Positions 34,596 to 46,154 of a DNA stretch of 64,000 nt are shown one piece after another; within the stretch, counting starts at the first letter, position 1; each line of letters opens with the position of its first letter. The position numbers were made by a program, and so were the translations under genes. The notes below the pieces were generated by a model. The model was not told the DNA's origin, ran no database searches, and saw only the letters and a list, made by a program, of their open reading frames with translations. Source of the DNA: Robertkochia aurantiaca (GTDB taxonomy: Bacteria > Bacteroidota > Bacteroidia > Flavobacteriales > Flavobacteriaceae); assembly GCF_020166495.1 (NCBI RefSeq), contig NZ_JAINZS010000004.1:1-64000 (forward strand), in the 5' to 3' direction.

Positions 34596-35003
34596 TTATG
34601 TGAGATCTGCCAGCGTTTTGTTTTCCAGCACTTGTAAGGTACTGTCTCTTACCTCTATCATAAGCCTGCTCAGCGAACAAGTCTCTTCATCAGGACAATC
34701 GTCACATTTCTCATAAAAGTTCAGACTTACGCAGGGGAGCATCGCGATCGGCCCCTCAAGAATTCTGATCAATGCAGCAACCGTAATTTTTTCAGGCGAT
34801 TTGATCAGGTAATAGCCCCCGCCCTTTCCCTTCTTGGAACCAAGAAAGCCCGCATTTTTCAATTGCAGCAAGATGATTTCCAGGAATTTTTTTGAAATAT
34901 TTTCCTTTTCAGAAATTTCAGATATCAGTATGGGCTCATTCCCTCCTTTTTTGGCCATATAAGTCAGTGCCTTCAGGCCGTATTTGGTTTTTTTTGACAA
35001 CAT
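34596..35003 (-). CDS. Rrf2 family transcriptional regulator
   Basis: The product has 135 residues. The winged-helix N-terminus reads LSKKTKYGLKALTYMAKKGG, then ISEISEKENISKKFLEIILL and the wing GFLGSKKGKGGGYYL. Cys91, Cys100, Cys103 and Cys109 in the C-terminal loop could hold an iron-sulfur cluster, as in IscR/NsrR-type members, although the number and spacing differ from classical three-cysteine proteins. It precedes the cysH-like gene, so control of sulfur assimilation in response to cysteine or cluster status is a reasonable inference. Confidence 0.88.
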   Translation of the reverse strand: MLSKKTKYGLKALTYMAKKGGNEPILISEISEKENISKKFLEIILLQLKNAGFLGSKKGKGGGYYLIKSPEKITVAALIRILEGPIAMLPCVSLNFYEKCDDCPDEETCSLSRLMIEVRDSTLQVLENKTLADLT

Positions 35004-35041
35004 AGCAGCTGTTTTCCTTTCTTGAATTCAGAGCAGAAACA

Positions 35042-35072
35042 GGCCCGGACGATCAAAAGATGGAGCCGGGCC
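35042..35072 (-). terminator. Hairpin after ctlX
   Basis: GGCCCGG (35042-35048) pairs with CCGGGCC (35066-35072), 20 bp after the ctlX stop on the minus strand. The following sequence is only weakly U-rich. Confidence 0.6.
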
Positions 35073-35091
35073 ATTTCTTCAGGAAGGTAAT

Positions 35092-36027
35092 TTACTGTTT
35101 TTTGGGCAGAAACACCTCTGCCATCATGCAGCGGGCACTTCCTCCACCTAAAGTTTCTATTGTGGTAAGCGGACTATAGATAATTTCATTATAGCCTTCC
35201 AGTTTTTCTCTTTGTTCATCGGTTAGTGAACGATAGGCAGCTTCACTCATTACAAGATATGGAGTTCCCTCCTTCGAAACCACCTGCAACATGTTCCCGG
35301 CAAAGTGATTCATCTGTTCCTCACTGATCTCAATGATCTCCTTTCCGTCCATTTTCAGATGATCGGTTACATTCTTACGCTCCTTCTTGTCATCGATGGT
35401 GTCAAGACAAATAACTGCATAACGATCAGCCATACACATGAGAACATTGGTGTGATAGATCTGCTTCCTTTCCTTACCAACAGACTGATAAGCATTAAAG
35501 ATTACCGGAAAATATTCGAAATCTTCACAAAATTCTATAAACAGATCTTCGTCGGCCCGTGGCGATAATGCGCAATAAGCCTTTTTATTTTCACGATCAA
35601 GCACAATGCTCCCGGTTCCTTCAAGAAATACCTCATCATCTTCTGCACTGGTATAATCCAATACCTGATCGATCTGAAATCCTTGCTGCTCCAGCAGTTG
35701 AAGAACGTCTTCGCGTCTTTCCAGGCGTCGGTTTTCAGCGAACATAGGGTACAAAGCAATGGTGCCTTCCCTGTGAAAAGATATCCAGTTATTAGGAAAG
35801 ATCGAATCGGGCGTATCAGGGTCTTCTGTATCGTCAACCACAACCACTTCTATATTCTTCGCGCGTAGTTTCTGCACAAAATCATCAAATTCTTTCTGAG
35901 CAGCAGCGGTGACTGAAAGGCTCTTCTCTTCTAACTCCTGCTGGAAGTAATTATTTACAGCGGTCTGTTCATTCATTCGGAAATTGACCGGACGAATCAT
36001 CAAAAGGGTATTGGTAGCTTGTTTCAT
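35092..36027 (-). CDS. ctlX: CtlX-like citrulline hydrolase, amidinotransferase fold
   Basis: The product has 311 residues. It belongs to the guanidino-group modifying superfamily: IRPVNFRMNEQTAVNN near the start, DSIFPNNWISFH (Asp/Asn substrate loop), FLEGTGSIVLD, YHTNVLMCMAD with the catalytic His, and Cys300 in GGGSARCMMAE as nucleophile. This matches the CtlX type proposed for citrulline utilisation. The reaction would be hydrolysis of a ureido or guanidino group, yielding ornithine-type products. It lies 21 bp after the second amidinotransferase-fold gene, so they are one operon. Confidence 0.82.
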   Translation of the reverse strand: MKQATNTLLMIRPVNFRMNEQTAVNNYFQQELEEKSLSVTAAAQKEFDDFVQKLRAKNIEVVVVDDTEDPDTPDSIFPNNWISFHREGTIALYPMFAENRRLERREDVLQLLEQQGFQIDQVLDYTSAEDDEVFLEGTGSIVLDRENKKAYCALSPRADEDLFIEFCEDFEYFPVIFNAYQSVGKERKQIYHTNVLMCMADRYAVICLDTIDDKKERKNVTDHLKMDGKEIIEISEEQMNHFAGNMLQVVSKEGTPYLVMSEAAYRSLTDEQREKLEGYNEIIYSPLTTIETLGGGSARCMMAEVFLPKKQ

Positions 36028-36048
36028 TTTTTTAATTTTTTGAAGTGA

Positions 36049-36960
36049 TCATGCTCTTAGCAATGGCATGGTCGAACAACGTAAAAGTCCTTCCTGCTTT
36101 GCAATTTCAGCATATGGTATTTCTTCGACAGTAAGGCCTTGTAATCTTAGCCAATCATTTAAACGCTTAAAATTCCTTTCTGAAACCACCACATCAGGGG
36201 CGATAGAAAAAACGTTACTGAACATCTGGTACATTTCATCTCTTGTAATATGAAAGAGGTTTTCTTTTCCGAATAAATCTCTCAGGTACTCATAATCTTT
36301 CACATCGCGAAATCCTCCTTCGTAGATAATACCCAGGTTATCACCCACAGGCTGAAAACAGCAGTCCAAATGCAAGGCGTTATCCCGCGCTTCCGTTTTG
36401 GATTTTACCAGGTCGAATTCCCTGACCGTTTTATGAGGAAACAGTTCTTTGATGAATCTAACCGCTTGCATGTTGGTTCGCGCAGTTATCTGGTCAGGAT
36501 AATCATCACCCTTATAGGTTCCGATAAAAATATGATCCTTCCAGAGCATAACGTCACCTCCTTCGATATGTACTTCTTCCGGCGGTTGAATCACCTGCCC
36601 TGAAGGTATCTTTTCTATGATGTATTCGATGGCCTTCTTTTCATCTTCCCTGTCAGGAAGAATATTTGACTTGATGAGCTTATCTTCAATGACCATCGCG
36701 ATATCACGGGTAAAAATTTGGTTGCAGTCATTTATTATCCGGGGTCTGTATACGGTAACATCGTATTTTTCCAGAACTGTTTTGAATGCATCCATTTCTT
36801 TGACCATATCCTCTTCAACCGGATAAGTACCCGCTAAAATATGTTCGAGCGATTTTGGGTCATAGGCTTCCTCTGCCGAGGGCGTAGGGCCATTACTCAA
36901 AGCAGTACCCAAAATCACCGCTTTCAATCTTGAGGTTTCGTCTGCAACATGTATTTTCAT
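36049..36960 (-). CDS. Arginine deiminase / dimethylargininase-like enzyme
   Basis: The product has 303 residues of the same fold as ctlX but clearly different in sequence. Key segments are NQIFTRDIAMVI, VHIEGGDVMLW, ARDNALHLDCCFQPVGDN with the catalytic His, and Cys295 in LLRCSTMPL as nucleophile. It could be an arginine deiminase-like or dimethylarginine hydrolase-like enzyme, and sequence alone does not settle the substrate. Together with ctlX it suggests a two-step arginine-citrulline-ornithine route. A terminator separates it from gltA. Confidence 0.8.
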   Translation of the reverse strand: MKIHVADETSRLKAVILGTALSNGPTPSAEEAYDPKSLEHILAGTYPVEEDMVKEMDAFKTVLEKYDVTVYRPRIINDCNQIFTRDIAMVIEDKLIKSNILPDREDEKKAIEYIIEKIPSGQVIQPPEEVHIEGGDVMLWKDHIFIGTYKGDDYPDQITARTNMQAVRFIKELFPHKTVREFDLVKSKTEARDNALHLDCCFQPVGDNLGIIYEGGFRDVKDYEYLRDLFGKENLFHITRDEMYQMFSNVFSIAPDVVVSERNFKRLNDWLRLQGLTVEEIPYAEIAKQEGLLRCSTMPLLRA

Positions 36961-36992
36961 ACTCTGATTTTAAAAATGTCGACAAAATAAAG

Positions 36993-37030
36993 AAAAGCGG
37001 GAAATCAAACTAAATCGTTTTCCCGCTTTT
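36993..37030 (-). terminator. Terminator of gltA
   Basis: AAAAGCGGGAAA (36993-37004) pairs with TTTCCCGCTTTT (37019-37030). On the minus strand it follows the gltA stop by 25 bp and ends in a T-rich tract, so the downstream deiminase gene must have its own promoter. Confidence 0.87.
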
Positions 37031-37054
37031 TTCTAAAATAATTTTCTATTCCGT

Positions 37055-38341
37055 TTACGACCTGTCTTTCAGATCCTTAAACTCTCTGTGGTTATTCCCT
37101 ATGTAAACCTGTCTGGGTCTTCCGATAGGTTCCTTACGCAACCTCATTTCACGCCATTGAGCGATCCATCCGGGCAGACGACCCAACGCAAACATCACTG
37201 TAAACATTTCTGTAGGTATCCCCAGTGCGCGGTAGATTATTCCTGAATAGAAATCTACGTTAGGATAGAGTTTTCTATCAACAAAATACTGATCTTCCAA
37301 AGCTTGTTTCTCAAGTCCTTTAGCGATCTCAAGAATCGGATCTTCTACCCCCAGGTCTCCAAGCACCTCATCGGCTGATTTCTTGATGATCTTGGCACGA
37401 GGATCAAAATTCTTGTAAACCCGGTGTCCAAAGCCCATCAGGCGGAAAGGGTCATCTTTGTCTTTGGCCTTTTCCATATACTTTTCAGTATCACCTCCGT
37501 CAGCTTTGATCTTTTCCAGCATTTCGATCACTGCCTGGTTTGCCCCTCCGTGCAGCGGTCCCCAGAGAGCGGAAACTCCGGCAGCGATAGAGGCGAAAAG
37601 ACCGGCATGAGAAGAACCTACAATACGAACGGTTGATGTTGAACAGTTCTGTTCGTGATCAGCATGCAGAATCAGTAGTTTATCCAGGGCATTTACAACC
37701 ACAGGATTCATCTTATAAGTTTCATTGGGCTTTTTGAACATCATATACAGCATGTTCTCTACGTAGCCAAGGGTGGAATCTCCGTAATCATACGGCTTTG
37801 ACTTCATCTTTCTGAGAGTCCAGGCAGCCAGTACAGGGAATTTACCCATTATACGAACGATAGCATTATACATATCTTCCTCAGAATTGATATCTACGGA
37901 AGATGGATTAAAGGCCGTAAGGGCTGAAGTAAGGGAAGAAAGCACTCCCATTGGGTGTGCTGATCGAGGAAAACTATCTACGATCTTTTTAACATCTTCG
38001 TCTACCTCTGAATTTTCTTTAATGTCATTATGAAACTTCTCCAGTTGTTGTTTATTGGGAAGCTCTCCAAAGATCAGGAGGTAAGCTACTTCCAGAAAGT
38101 CTGCCTTTTCCGCGAGATCTTCGATGGCATATCCTCTGTACCGAAGTATTCCTTTCTCACCATCCAGGTAAGTGATAGCACTTTCACATGATCCGGTATT
38201 TTTGAAACCGGGGTCCAGGGTGATCATACCGGTACTCGATCTCAAGGTTTTTATATCGATCGCCAATTCATTTTCTGAGCCTTCCACCACCGGAAACTCA
38301 AAAGTCTTTCCGTTGTACTGTAAAGTAGCTTTATCTGACAT
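37055..38341 (-). CDS. gltA: Citrate synthase
   Basis: GltA condenses acetyl-CoA and oxaloacetate, the first step of the TCA cycle. The product has 428 residues, the hexameric Gram-negative type with an N-terminal beta domain. Catalytic segments are LHADHEQNCSTSTVR, GPLHGGANQAVIEML, GFGHRVYKNFDPRAK and NVDFYSGIIY, holding the two histidines and the aspartate. The strand order eno-gltA with glgA between them is on the same strand, but spacing suggests separate transcripts. Confidence 0.97.
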   Translation of the reverse strand: MSDKATLQYNGKTFEFPVVEGSENELAIDIKTLRSSTGMITLDPGFKNTGSCESAITYLDGEKGILRYRGYAIEDLAEKADFLEVAYLLIFGELPNKQQLEKFHNDIKENSEVDEDVKKIVDSFPRSAHPMGVLSSLTSALTAFNPSSVDINSEEDMYNAIVRIMGKFPVLAAWTLRKMKSKPYDYGDSTLGYVENMLYMMFKKPNETYKMNPVVVNALDKLLILHADHEQNCSTSTVRIVGSSHAGLFASIAAGVSALWGPLHGGANQAVIEMLEKIKADGGDTEKYMEKAKDKDDPFRLMGFGHRVYKNFDPRAKIIKKSADEVLGDLGVEDPILEIAKGLEKQALEDQYFVDRKLYPNVDFYSGIIYRALGIPTEMFTVMFALGRLPGWIAQWREMRLRKEPIGRPRQVYIGNNHREFKDLKDRS

Positions 38342-38492
38342 ATATTGCTTTGATTTATATTATTTTTTAAGTGTTGCGAAATTACGAAATTAAGTGTTAA
38401 AATTGGGTTAATCCTTGTTGTTTTTAGCCTGTAAAAGCCCCCTTTATTCCCGATTTTTCAACAATTTAAACTTCAAGGTCGCTCCACAACTT

Positions 38493-40088
38493 TCAGGGTC
38501 TTGCACCGGCCTTTTTTTTCTTCTTCCCATTTTCTTCGTCATCTGCATCCTTCAGCTTATACAGATCACGGTAATAGTCATCTACAGAGTTCTCCCATGA
38601 AAAACGCGCTTCTGAAGCCGCCCGGCAAACTGCCTTCCATTTCTCCGGCTCATCGAAATAAAGATCAAGTGCCTTTTTGAAAACTTTGACAAACGATCGC
38701 TTCTTTTTATCAAGGGTCTCTCCTTCAAAAGCGAAACCGGTTTTCATATGTGCTACAGTATCTTTCAAACCTCCGGTATGATTCACCAGGCAGGGCTGAC
38801 CATTTCTCATAGCCAGCATTTGGCTGATACCACAGGGCTCAAACAGACTGGGCATGAGGTAAAGATCAGATTCCAGATATAGGGAATCGATCACATCTTC
38901 AGACTGGGCGTTGATAAATAAAAAGTTTTCCCTTTCATAACTGAGCGACCTGAACAGCTCCTCATATTCAGGAGCCCCCGTTCCTAAAATGATGTAGACC
39001 CCATTTCTGCGCTCTAAAATATCGAGTAATTCCCGCAGCAGATCGGGATCTTCCTTATAGAAGTAAAACTTTTGTTCGGTGAGTCTTGCCACACTACAGC
39101 AAACAAAGTCCGGTTTATGGCTTAGAAGCCTGGTAATCTTGTGCCCCGTGTGGGCCAGAAAATCAGACTTATACTTCTTATTAGGCTGTTGCAACCAGAT
39201 AAAAAGGTCAGAAAGCGTGTTCTTCCACAACCAACCCTTTTCGGCCACCCTGATATTATTATAATTACATCCGTTAAGTATTCCAAACAGCCGTCCTTCC
39301 TTATCAGCCTTTTTCAGATCAGCCTCAAGTCCTTCGCCGCCGATGAAATGCGGAGGCTTACTGGCCTGCTGTACATCTTCCCGGTAGGAGGGTGATACGG
39401 TGTGAACCGCGTCGGCATGTCTGATCCCTACAGCCATAAGATTGATACAATCAGGATATCGGGGATCAACCAGTTCTTCTGCGTTGAACACAACCTCAGG
39501 GTAAAATGCTTCCAGTGAGGAAGCGTTATCTCTGAAGGGCCTGATACCCTGGATAGCGAGATTATGAATAGAGTAAACCCAACGTGAGTTTCTCAACACA
39601 GCGTATGACGGGTGATATTTTTTAAGGAACAGTAACAGGCTCGTATGCCAGTCGTGAAGATGCACCACATCCGGTTTACCAAAAACTCCCTGCTTAACTG
39701 CTTCTGCAACTGCTATACAAAAAAGAGAGAAGGCATTGGCATCCTGAAAAAAAGGCTGAACGGGATCGTTATAATAAATGTGGGCTATATCTCCTGATTT
39801 TATATCCGGATGATCGATCACGTAATGGGCAATTCCCGGCAGGATCTTTTTACCCGGCACCTCGTAAATTACCGCCTGCTGATCATAGCCACGGTATGAG
39901 AAATTAAGTTCCATAACCGGTTTCCCTTGTTGATGCAATCTCCCGTAAGAGGGAGTCACCACATTAACGGTATCTCCACGTGCAGCGATATGTCGTGGCA
40001 CATCTCTGACCACATCGCCCATTCCTCCGGCTTTACAATTTGGTATTCCGTCGTTTTCAGCTGATACAAATAAAAAGTTGTTATTCAC
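38493..40088 (-). CDS. glgA: Glycogen/starch synthase (GT5)
   Basis: The product has 531 residues. FVSAENDGIPNCKAGGMGDV is the N-terminal ADP-glucose-binding region with the KxGG motif. VHLHDWHTSLLLF, YSIHNLAIQG, GILNGCNYN and the C-terminal FEPCGISQMLAMRNGQPCLV followed by HTGGLKDTV are typical of bacterial GlgA/GT5. It elongates alpha-1,4-glucan. The start is GTG at 40088, right at the conserved beginning. The C-terminus has a charged tail (DDEENGKKKKKAGARP). No glgB, glgC or glgP lies nearby, so the polymer context is unresolved. Confidence 0.9.
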   Translation of the reverse strand: MNNNFLFVSAENDGIPNCKAGGMGDVVRDVPRHIAARGDTVNVVTPSYGRLHQQGKPVMELNFSYRGYDQQAVIYEVPGKKILPGIAHYVIDHPDIKSGDIAHIYYNDPVQPFFQDANAFSLFCIAVAEAVKQGVFGKPDVVHLHDWHTSLLLFLKKYHPSYAVLRNSRWVYSIHNLAIQGIRPFRDNASSLEAFYPEVVFNAEELVDPRYPDCINLMAVGIRHADAVHTVSPSYREDVQQASKPPHFIGGEGLEADLKKADKEGRLFGILNGCNYNNIRVAEKGWLWKNTLSDLFIWLQQPNKKYKSDFLAHTGHKITRLLSHKPDFVCCSVARLTEQKFYFYKEDPDLLRELLDILERRNGVYIILGTGAPEYEELFRSLSYERENFLFINAQSEDVIDSLYLESDLYLMPSLFEPCGISQMLAMRNGQPCLVNHTGGLKDTVAHMKTGFAFEGETLDKKKRSFVKVFKKALDLYFDEPEKWKAVCRAASEARFSWENSVDDYYRDLYKLKDADDEENGKKKKKAGARP

Positions 40089-40203
40089 AGGTTGGTCTAT
40101 TTCAGGATTAAAGAGATTGAATGAATATTTAAAAGATAACCAATTCCCGGCAGACTGGAAATTGCGATATCATTAAAACATTGTTAATAAAGAACATAAA
40201 AAA

Positions 40204-40232
40204 AGCCCTTATTCCTGACAGAAAAGGGCTTA
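40204..40232 (-). terminator. Terminator of the carA-eno transcript
   Basis: AAGCCCTT (40204-40211) pairs with AAGGGCTT (40225-40232). On the minus strand the stem is followed by a run of T, the complement of the A-run before 40206. It lies 22 bp after the eno stop. Confidence 0.9.
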
Positions 40233-40254
40233 AAAACTCTTATTTTCGGGGAAA

Positions 40255-42662
<2,408 letters not shown>

Positions 42663-42703
42663 TGAATTATTGTGCTAAAAAGTTTAACAAAATAACATAA
42701 AAA

Positions 42704-42731
42704 AAAGGATAAACTAAAGCGTTTATCCTTT
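42704..42731 (-). terminator. Terminator of the ribosomal cluster after rplQ
   Basis: AAAGGATAAAC (42704-42714) pairs with GTTTATCCTTT (42721-42731) around a 6-nt loop. On the minus strand it ends in a long T-run. It closes the ribosomal protein transcript 26 bp after rplQ. Confidence 0.92.
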
Positions 42732-42757
42732 TTGATATGTTGTGAAAACGGGAATCA

Positions 42758-43258
42758 CTATTCTTCAGCTTTACCTGATTTGTCAGCTTCCTGAGTGTTT
42801 TCATTTTTAACTTCTGCGGTTTCCTGCTCTGCAGAAGATTTTTTACCTCTACCTCTACGAGTAGATTTCTTCTTCTCAGGCTTACCTGCATTATAGGTCT
42901 CATTGTAATCAACAAGCTCGATAAGCGCCATATCGGCATTATCACCCAGCCTGTTTCCAAGCTTGATCACTCGGGTATATCCTCCCGGACGATCACCTAC
43001 CTTGGCAGCCACATCTCTGAATAGTTCAGAAACCGCTTCTTTATCACGCAGTTTACTGAAAACGATACGACGGTTGTGCGTGGTATCTTCTTTTGATTTT
43101 GTAACAAGAGGCTCCACAAACTGCTTAAGAGCTTTCGCCTTCGCCAGGGTGGTATTGATTCGCTTGTGCTCGATCAGCGAACAGGCCATATTGGCCAGCA
43201 TCGCCTTTCTGTGAGCTGTTTTTCTCCCTAAATGGTTAAATTTCTTTCCGTGTCTCAT
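42758..43258 (-). CDS. rplQ: Ribosomal protein L17
   Basis: The product has 166 residues. The conserved core is residues 1-115 ([30 protein letters not shown]-type helix and [11 protein letters not shown]). From about 120 to 166 there is a Lys/Glu-rich extension ([14 protein letters not shown], then acidic) not found in the 127-residue E. coli protein; extensions of this sort are common in Bacteroidota. It lines the peptide-exit side of the 50S subunit. Last gene of the cluster, 57 bp after rpoA. Confidence 0.97.
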   Translation of the reverse strand: MRHGKKFNHLGRKTAHRKAMLANMACSLIEHKRINTTLAKAKALKQFVEPLVTKSKEDTTHNRRIVFSKLRDKEAVSELFRDVAAKVGDRPGGYTRVIKLGNRLGDNADMALIELVDYNETYNAGKPEKKKSTRRGRGKKSSAEQETAEVKNENTQEADKSGKAEE

Positions 43259-43315
43259 TGTATTCTTTAATTAATCCCTTTCACCTTCCCCCAGAAGAGG
43301 GAAGGCAAAGGAAAA

Positions 43316-44308
43316 CTAATCCTTATCTAGTTTGTACTTCGAAAGATCCATTCCAAAACTCAAGCCTTTGTTATTCACAAGTTCTTCAAGTTCGGTGAGT
43401 GACTTCTTACCGAAGTTTCTGAATTTCATTAAATCGTTTTTATTGAAGGATACCAAATCTCCAAGGGTATCAACCTCTGCAGCTTTCAGGCAGTTAAGCG
43501 CACGTACCGAAAGGTCCATGTCGACCAGCTTGGTCTTGAGTAACTGACGCATGTGCAGAGACTCTTCATCATAGGTTTCGGTCTGAGCGATCTCGTCTGC
43601 TTCAAGCGTGATGCGCTCATCTGAGAACAACATGAAGTGATGGATCAGGATTTTGGCTGCCTCGGTCAACGCATCTTTAGGATGAATAGAACCATCTGTA
43701 ATGATCTCGAATACCAACTTCTCATAGTCGGTTTTCTGTTCTACCCTGTAGTTCTCGATGCTGAATTTCACATTCCTGATAGGAGTGTAGATCGCATCGG
43801 TAAAGATGGTTCCCAATGGAGCGTTAGCCTTCTTATTCTCTTCAGCAGGTACATATCCGCGACCCTTTTCAATGGTAATTTCCATATTGATAGTCACCTC
43901 TTTGTCAAGATTACAAATGACCAAGTCTGGATTTAAGACCTGAAATCCTGAGATGAATTTCTGAAAATCACCAGCAGTTATCTGATCCTTACCGGTAAGA
44001 GAAATAGAAACGGTTTCGTTATCGATATCATCGATCTGACGCTTGAAACGAACTTGCTTCAGGTTCAGGATGATTTCGGTCACGTCTTCTACCACACCCT
44101 CTATGGTTGAGAACTCGTGTTCCACTTTATCGATTCGGGTTGAAGTGATTGCGAAACCTTCTAAAGAAGATAAAAGTACTCTTCTAAGAGCGTTCCCAAC
44201 GGTCAATCCGTATCCCGGTTCCAAAGGTCTGAATTCAAACTTACCTTCGAAATCGGTAGAATCGATCATTATAACTTTATCGGGCTTTTGAAAATTTAAT
44301 ATTGCCAT
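43316..44308 (-). CDS. rpoA: RNA polymerase alpha subunit
   Basis: The product has 330 residues. The N-terminal domain (to about 230) drives assembly, with [20 protein letters not shown] and [12 protein letters not shown] linker leads to the C-terminal helix-hairpin-helix domain ([20 protein letters not shown] and [17 protein letters not shown]), which contacts upstream DNA and activators. It lies between rpsD and rplQ as in the classical alpha operon. Confidence 0.99.
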   Translation of the reverse strand: MAILNFQKPDKVIMIDSTDFEGKFEFRPLEPGYGLTVGNALRRVLLSSLEGFAITSTRIDKVEHEFSTIEGVVEDVTEIILNLKQVRFKRQIDDIDNETVSISLTGKDQITAGDFQKFISGFQVLNPDLVICNLDKEVTINMEITIEKGRGYVPAEENKKANAPLGTIFTDAIYTPIRNVKFSIENYRVEQKTDYEKLVFEIITDGSIHPKDALTEAAKILIHHFMLFSDERITLEADEIAQTETYDEESLHMRQLLKTKLVDMDLSVRALNCLKAAEVDTLGDLVSFNKNDLMKFRNFGKKSLTELEELVNNKGLSFGMDLSKYKLDKD

Positions 44309-44329
44309 AGTACGACTGCTGACTAATTA

Positions 44330-44935
44330 TTATTTAGAGTATAACTCGACGATTAATTGTTCCTTGATGTTTTCAGGAATCTGGATTCTTTCCGGAACGC
44401 TAACAAATGTGCCCTCTTTCTTTTCATTGTTCCAGGTGATCCACTCATAAACACTGCTGTTGTTAGCAAGCGCGTTACCGATAACCTCAAGAGATTTTGA
44501 TTTTTCGCGCACCCCAACTACATCGCCAGGTTTTAATTGATAGGAAGGAATATTTACCACTTCACCGTTTACGGTAATGTGACGGTGTGACACAAGCTGT
44601 CTTGCACCTCTTCGTGAAGGAGAAACCCCCATACGGAATACCACATTATCAAGACGTGATTCGCAAAGTTGCAACAGCACTTCACCGGTTACGCCTTTTT
44701 TACGGTTTGCTTTTTCGAATAGATTTCTGAATTGCTTTTCAAGAATTCCGTAAGTGTACTTCGCTTTCTGCTTTTCCATCAACTGAACTGCATATTCAGA
44801 CTTTTTACCTCTTCTACGGTTATTACCGTGTTGCCCCGGAGGGTAATTACGCTTTTCAAATGACTTATCGTCACCAAAAATAGCTTCTCCGAATTTACGG
44901 GCTATCTTAGTCTTAGGACCTGTATATCTTGCCAT
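44330..44935 (-). CDS. rpsD: Ribosomal protein S4
   Basis: The product has 201 residues, a primary 16S rRNA binder. It begins [20 protein letters not shown] and has no zinc-type Cys cluster at the N-terminus. The S4 RNA-binding domain shows [20 protein letters not shown] and [16 protein letters not shown]. The 84-bp gap after rpsK is larger than its neighbours' and could hold a regulatory element. Confidence 0.98.
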   Translation of the reverse strand: MARYTGPKTKIARKFGEAIFGDDKSFEKRNYPPGQHGNNRRRGKKSEYAVQLMEKQKAKYTYGILEKQFRNLFEKANRKKGVTGEVLLQLCESRLDNVVFRMGVSPSRRGARQLVSHRHITVNGEVVNIPSYQLKPGDVVGVREKSKSLEVIGNALANNSSVYEWITWNNEKKEGTFVSVPERIQIPENIKEQLIVELYSK

Positions 44936-45019
44936 GTTTGTTTAAAATTATGAAGGTGATTATGAATTAAGGCTATCCTTCGATAATCGTATAAAAACCT
45001 TCGGTAAACATTGATTTAA

Positions 45020-45424
45020 TTAAACTCTTCTTCTTTTAGGAGGACGACATCCGTTGTGAGGTAGTGGGGTAACGTCGATGATCTCGGTTACTTCGATACC
45101 TGCATTGTGAATGGATCTGATGGCAGATTCTCTACCTGAACCCGGACCTTTCACATAAACTTTCACTTTACGTAATCCAGCCTCCTGGGCTACTTTTGCA
45201 GCATCTTCTGCAGCGATCTGAGCTGCATAAGGAGTATTCTTTTTAGAACCTCTGAATCCCATCTTTCCGGCAGAAGACCATGAAACCACGTCTCCTTTTT
45301 TGTTGGTAAGAGAGATAATTACGTTATTAAAAGATGCAGCGATATGGGCTTCACCCACGGCGTCAACTACTACTTTGCGCTTTTTAGCGGCCTTAGCACC
45401 CGCTTTTGACTTTGCCTTTGCCAT
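45020..45424 (-). CDS. rpsK: Ribosomal protein S11
   Basis: The product has 134 residues. It has a lysine/alanine-rich N-terminus, then [35 protein letters not shown] and the C-terminal [20 protein letters not shown]-type ending (here [19 protein letters not shown]). It lies on the 30S platform. It starts 13 bp after rpsM. Confidence 0.98.
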   Translation of the reverse strand: MAKAKSKAGAKAAKKRKVVVDAVGEAHIAASFNNVIISLTNKKGDVVSWSSAGKMGFRGSKKNTPYAAQIAAEDAAKVAQEAGLRKVKVYVKGPGSGRESAIRSIHNAGIEVTEIIDVTPLPHNGCRPPKRRRV

Positions 45425-45437
45425 AATTAGCTACCTG

Positions 45438-45812
45438 TTATTTAGTTGCTTTTTTCTTGTTAGCAACAGTTTTTCTTTTACCTTTTCTTGTTCTGGAGTT
45501 ATTCTTGGTACGCTGACCTCTTAACGGCAGACCCGCTCTGTGTCGAATACCTCTCTGACAACCGATATCCATCAATCGCTTGATGTTCAGTTGAACCTCA
45601 GAACGAAGCTCACCTTCGATCTTATATGAAGACACTGCTTCACGAATACGAGCAATTTCATCATCAGCCCAGTCTGATACCTTCGTATCTTCACTTACCT
45701 GAGCTTTCTCAAGGATTTCTTTTGCTCTGCTTTTACCAACTCCAAATATGTAAGTTAATCCTATAACTCCTCTTTTTTGTTTTGGTAAGTCTACACCTGC
45801 GATTCTAGCCAT
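45438..45812 (-). CDS. rpsM: Ribosomal protein S13
   Basis: The product has 124 residues. [20 protein letters not shown] and the helix-two-turn-helix [13 protein letters not shown] are followed by the head-tRNA contact segment [20 protein letters not shown]. The basic tail ([14 protein letters not shown]) reaches the P site. It starts 3 bp after rpmJ. Confidence 0.98.
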   Translation of the reverse strand: MARIAGVDLPKQKRGVIGLTYIFGVGKSRAKEILEKAQVSEDTKVSDWADDEIARIREAVSSYKIEGELRSEVQLNIKRLMDIGCQRGIRHRAGLPLRGQRTKNNSRTRKGKRKTVANKKKATK

Positions 45813-45815
45813 AAC

Positions 45816-45932
45816 TTAACCTTGTCTTTGTTTAAATCTAGGATTCTTTTTGTTAATAACGTATAATCTCCCTTTCCTACGCACAATTTTGCACTCGGGA
45901 CTTCTCTTTTTTAGTGATGCTCTTACTTTCAT
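45816..45932 (-). CDS. rpmJ: Ribosomal protein L36
   Basis: A 38-residue protein, [20 protein letters not shown] then [18 protein letters not shown]. Only one cysteine (Cys14) of the usual zinc site C-C-C-H is present, and the loop is the short zinc-free kind. It fits between infA (4 bp) and rpsM (3 bp). Confidence 0.96.
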   Translation of the reverse strand: MKVRASLKKRSPECKIVRRKGRLYVINKKNPRFKQRQG

Positions 45933-45936
45933 CTCT

Positions 45937-46152
45937 TTAATATCTATAAGTAATTCTTGCTTTAGTTAAATCGTACGGACTCATTTCGAGTTTTACCTTA
46001 TCACCCGGAAGCAATTTAATATAGTGCATACGCATCTTTCCGGAGATATGAGCCGTTACCACGTGACCATTCTCAAGTTCTACGCGGAACATAGCATTCG
46101 ATAATGCCTCGATAATGGTTCCGTCTTGTTCTATTGCTTGTTGTTTCGCCAT
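45937..46152 (-). CDS. infA: Translation initiation factor IF-1
   Basis: The product has 71 residues and an S1-like OB fold, with [40 protein letters not shown] and [20 protein letters not shown]. It binds the 30S A site during initiation. It starts 2 bp after secY, so expression is probably coupled. Confidence 0.98.
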   Translation of the reverse strand: MAKQQAIEQDGTIIEALSNAMFRVELENGHVVTAHISGKMRMHYIKLLPGDKVKLEMSPYDLTKARITYRY

Positions 46153-46154
46153 AA

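Noticed and set aside
42667-42960. Minus-strand frame of 97 codons overlapping the end of rplQ
   Set aside because: It overlaps the supported rplQ gene in another frame and spans its terminator.
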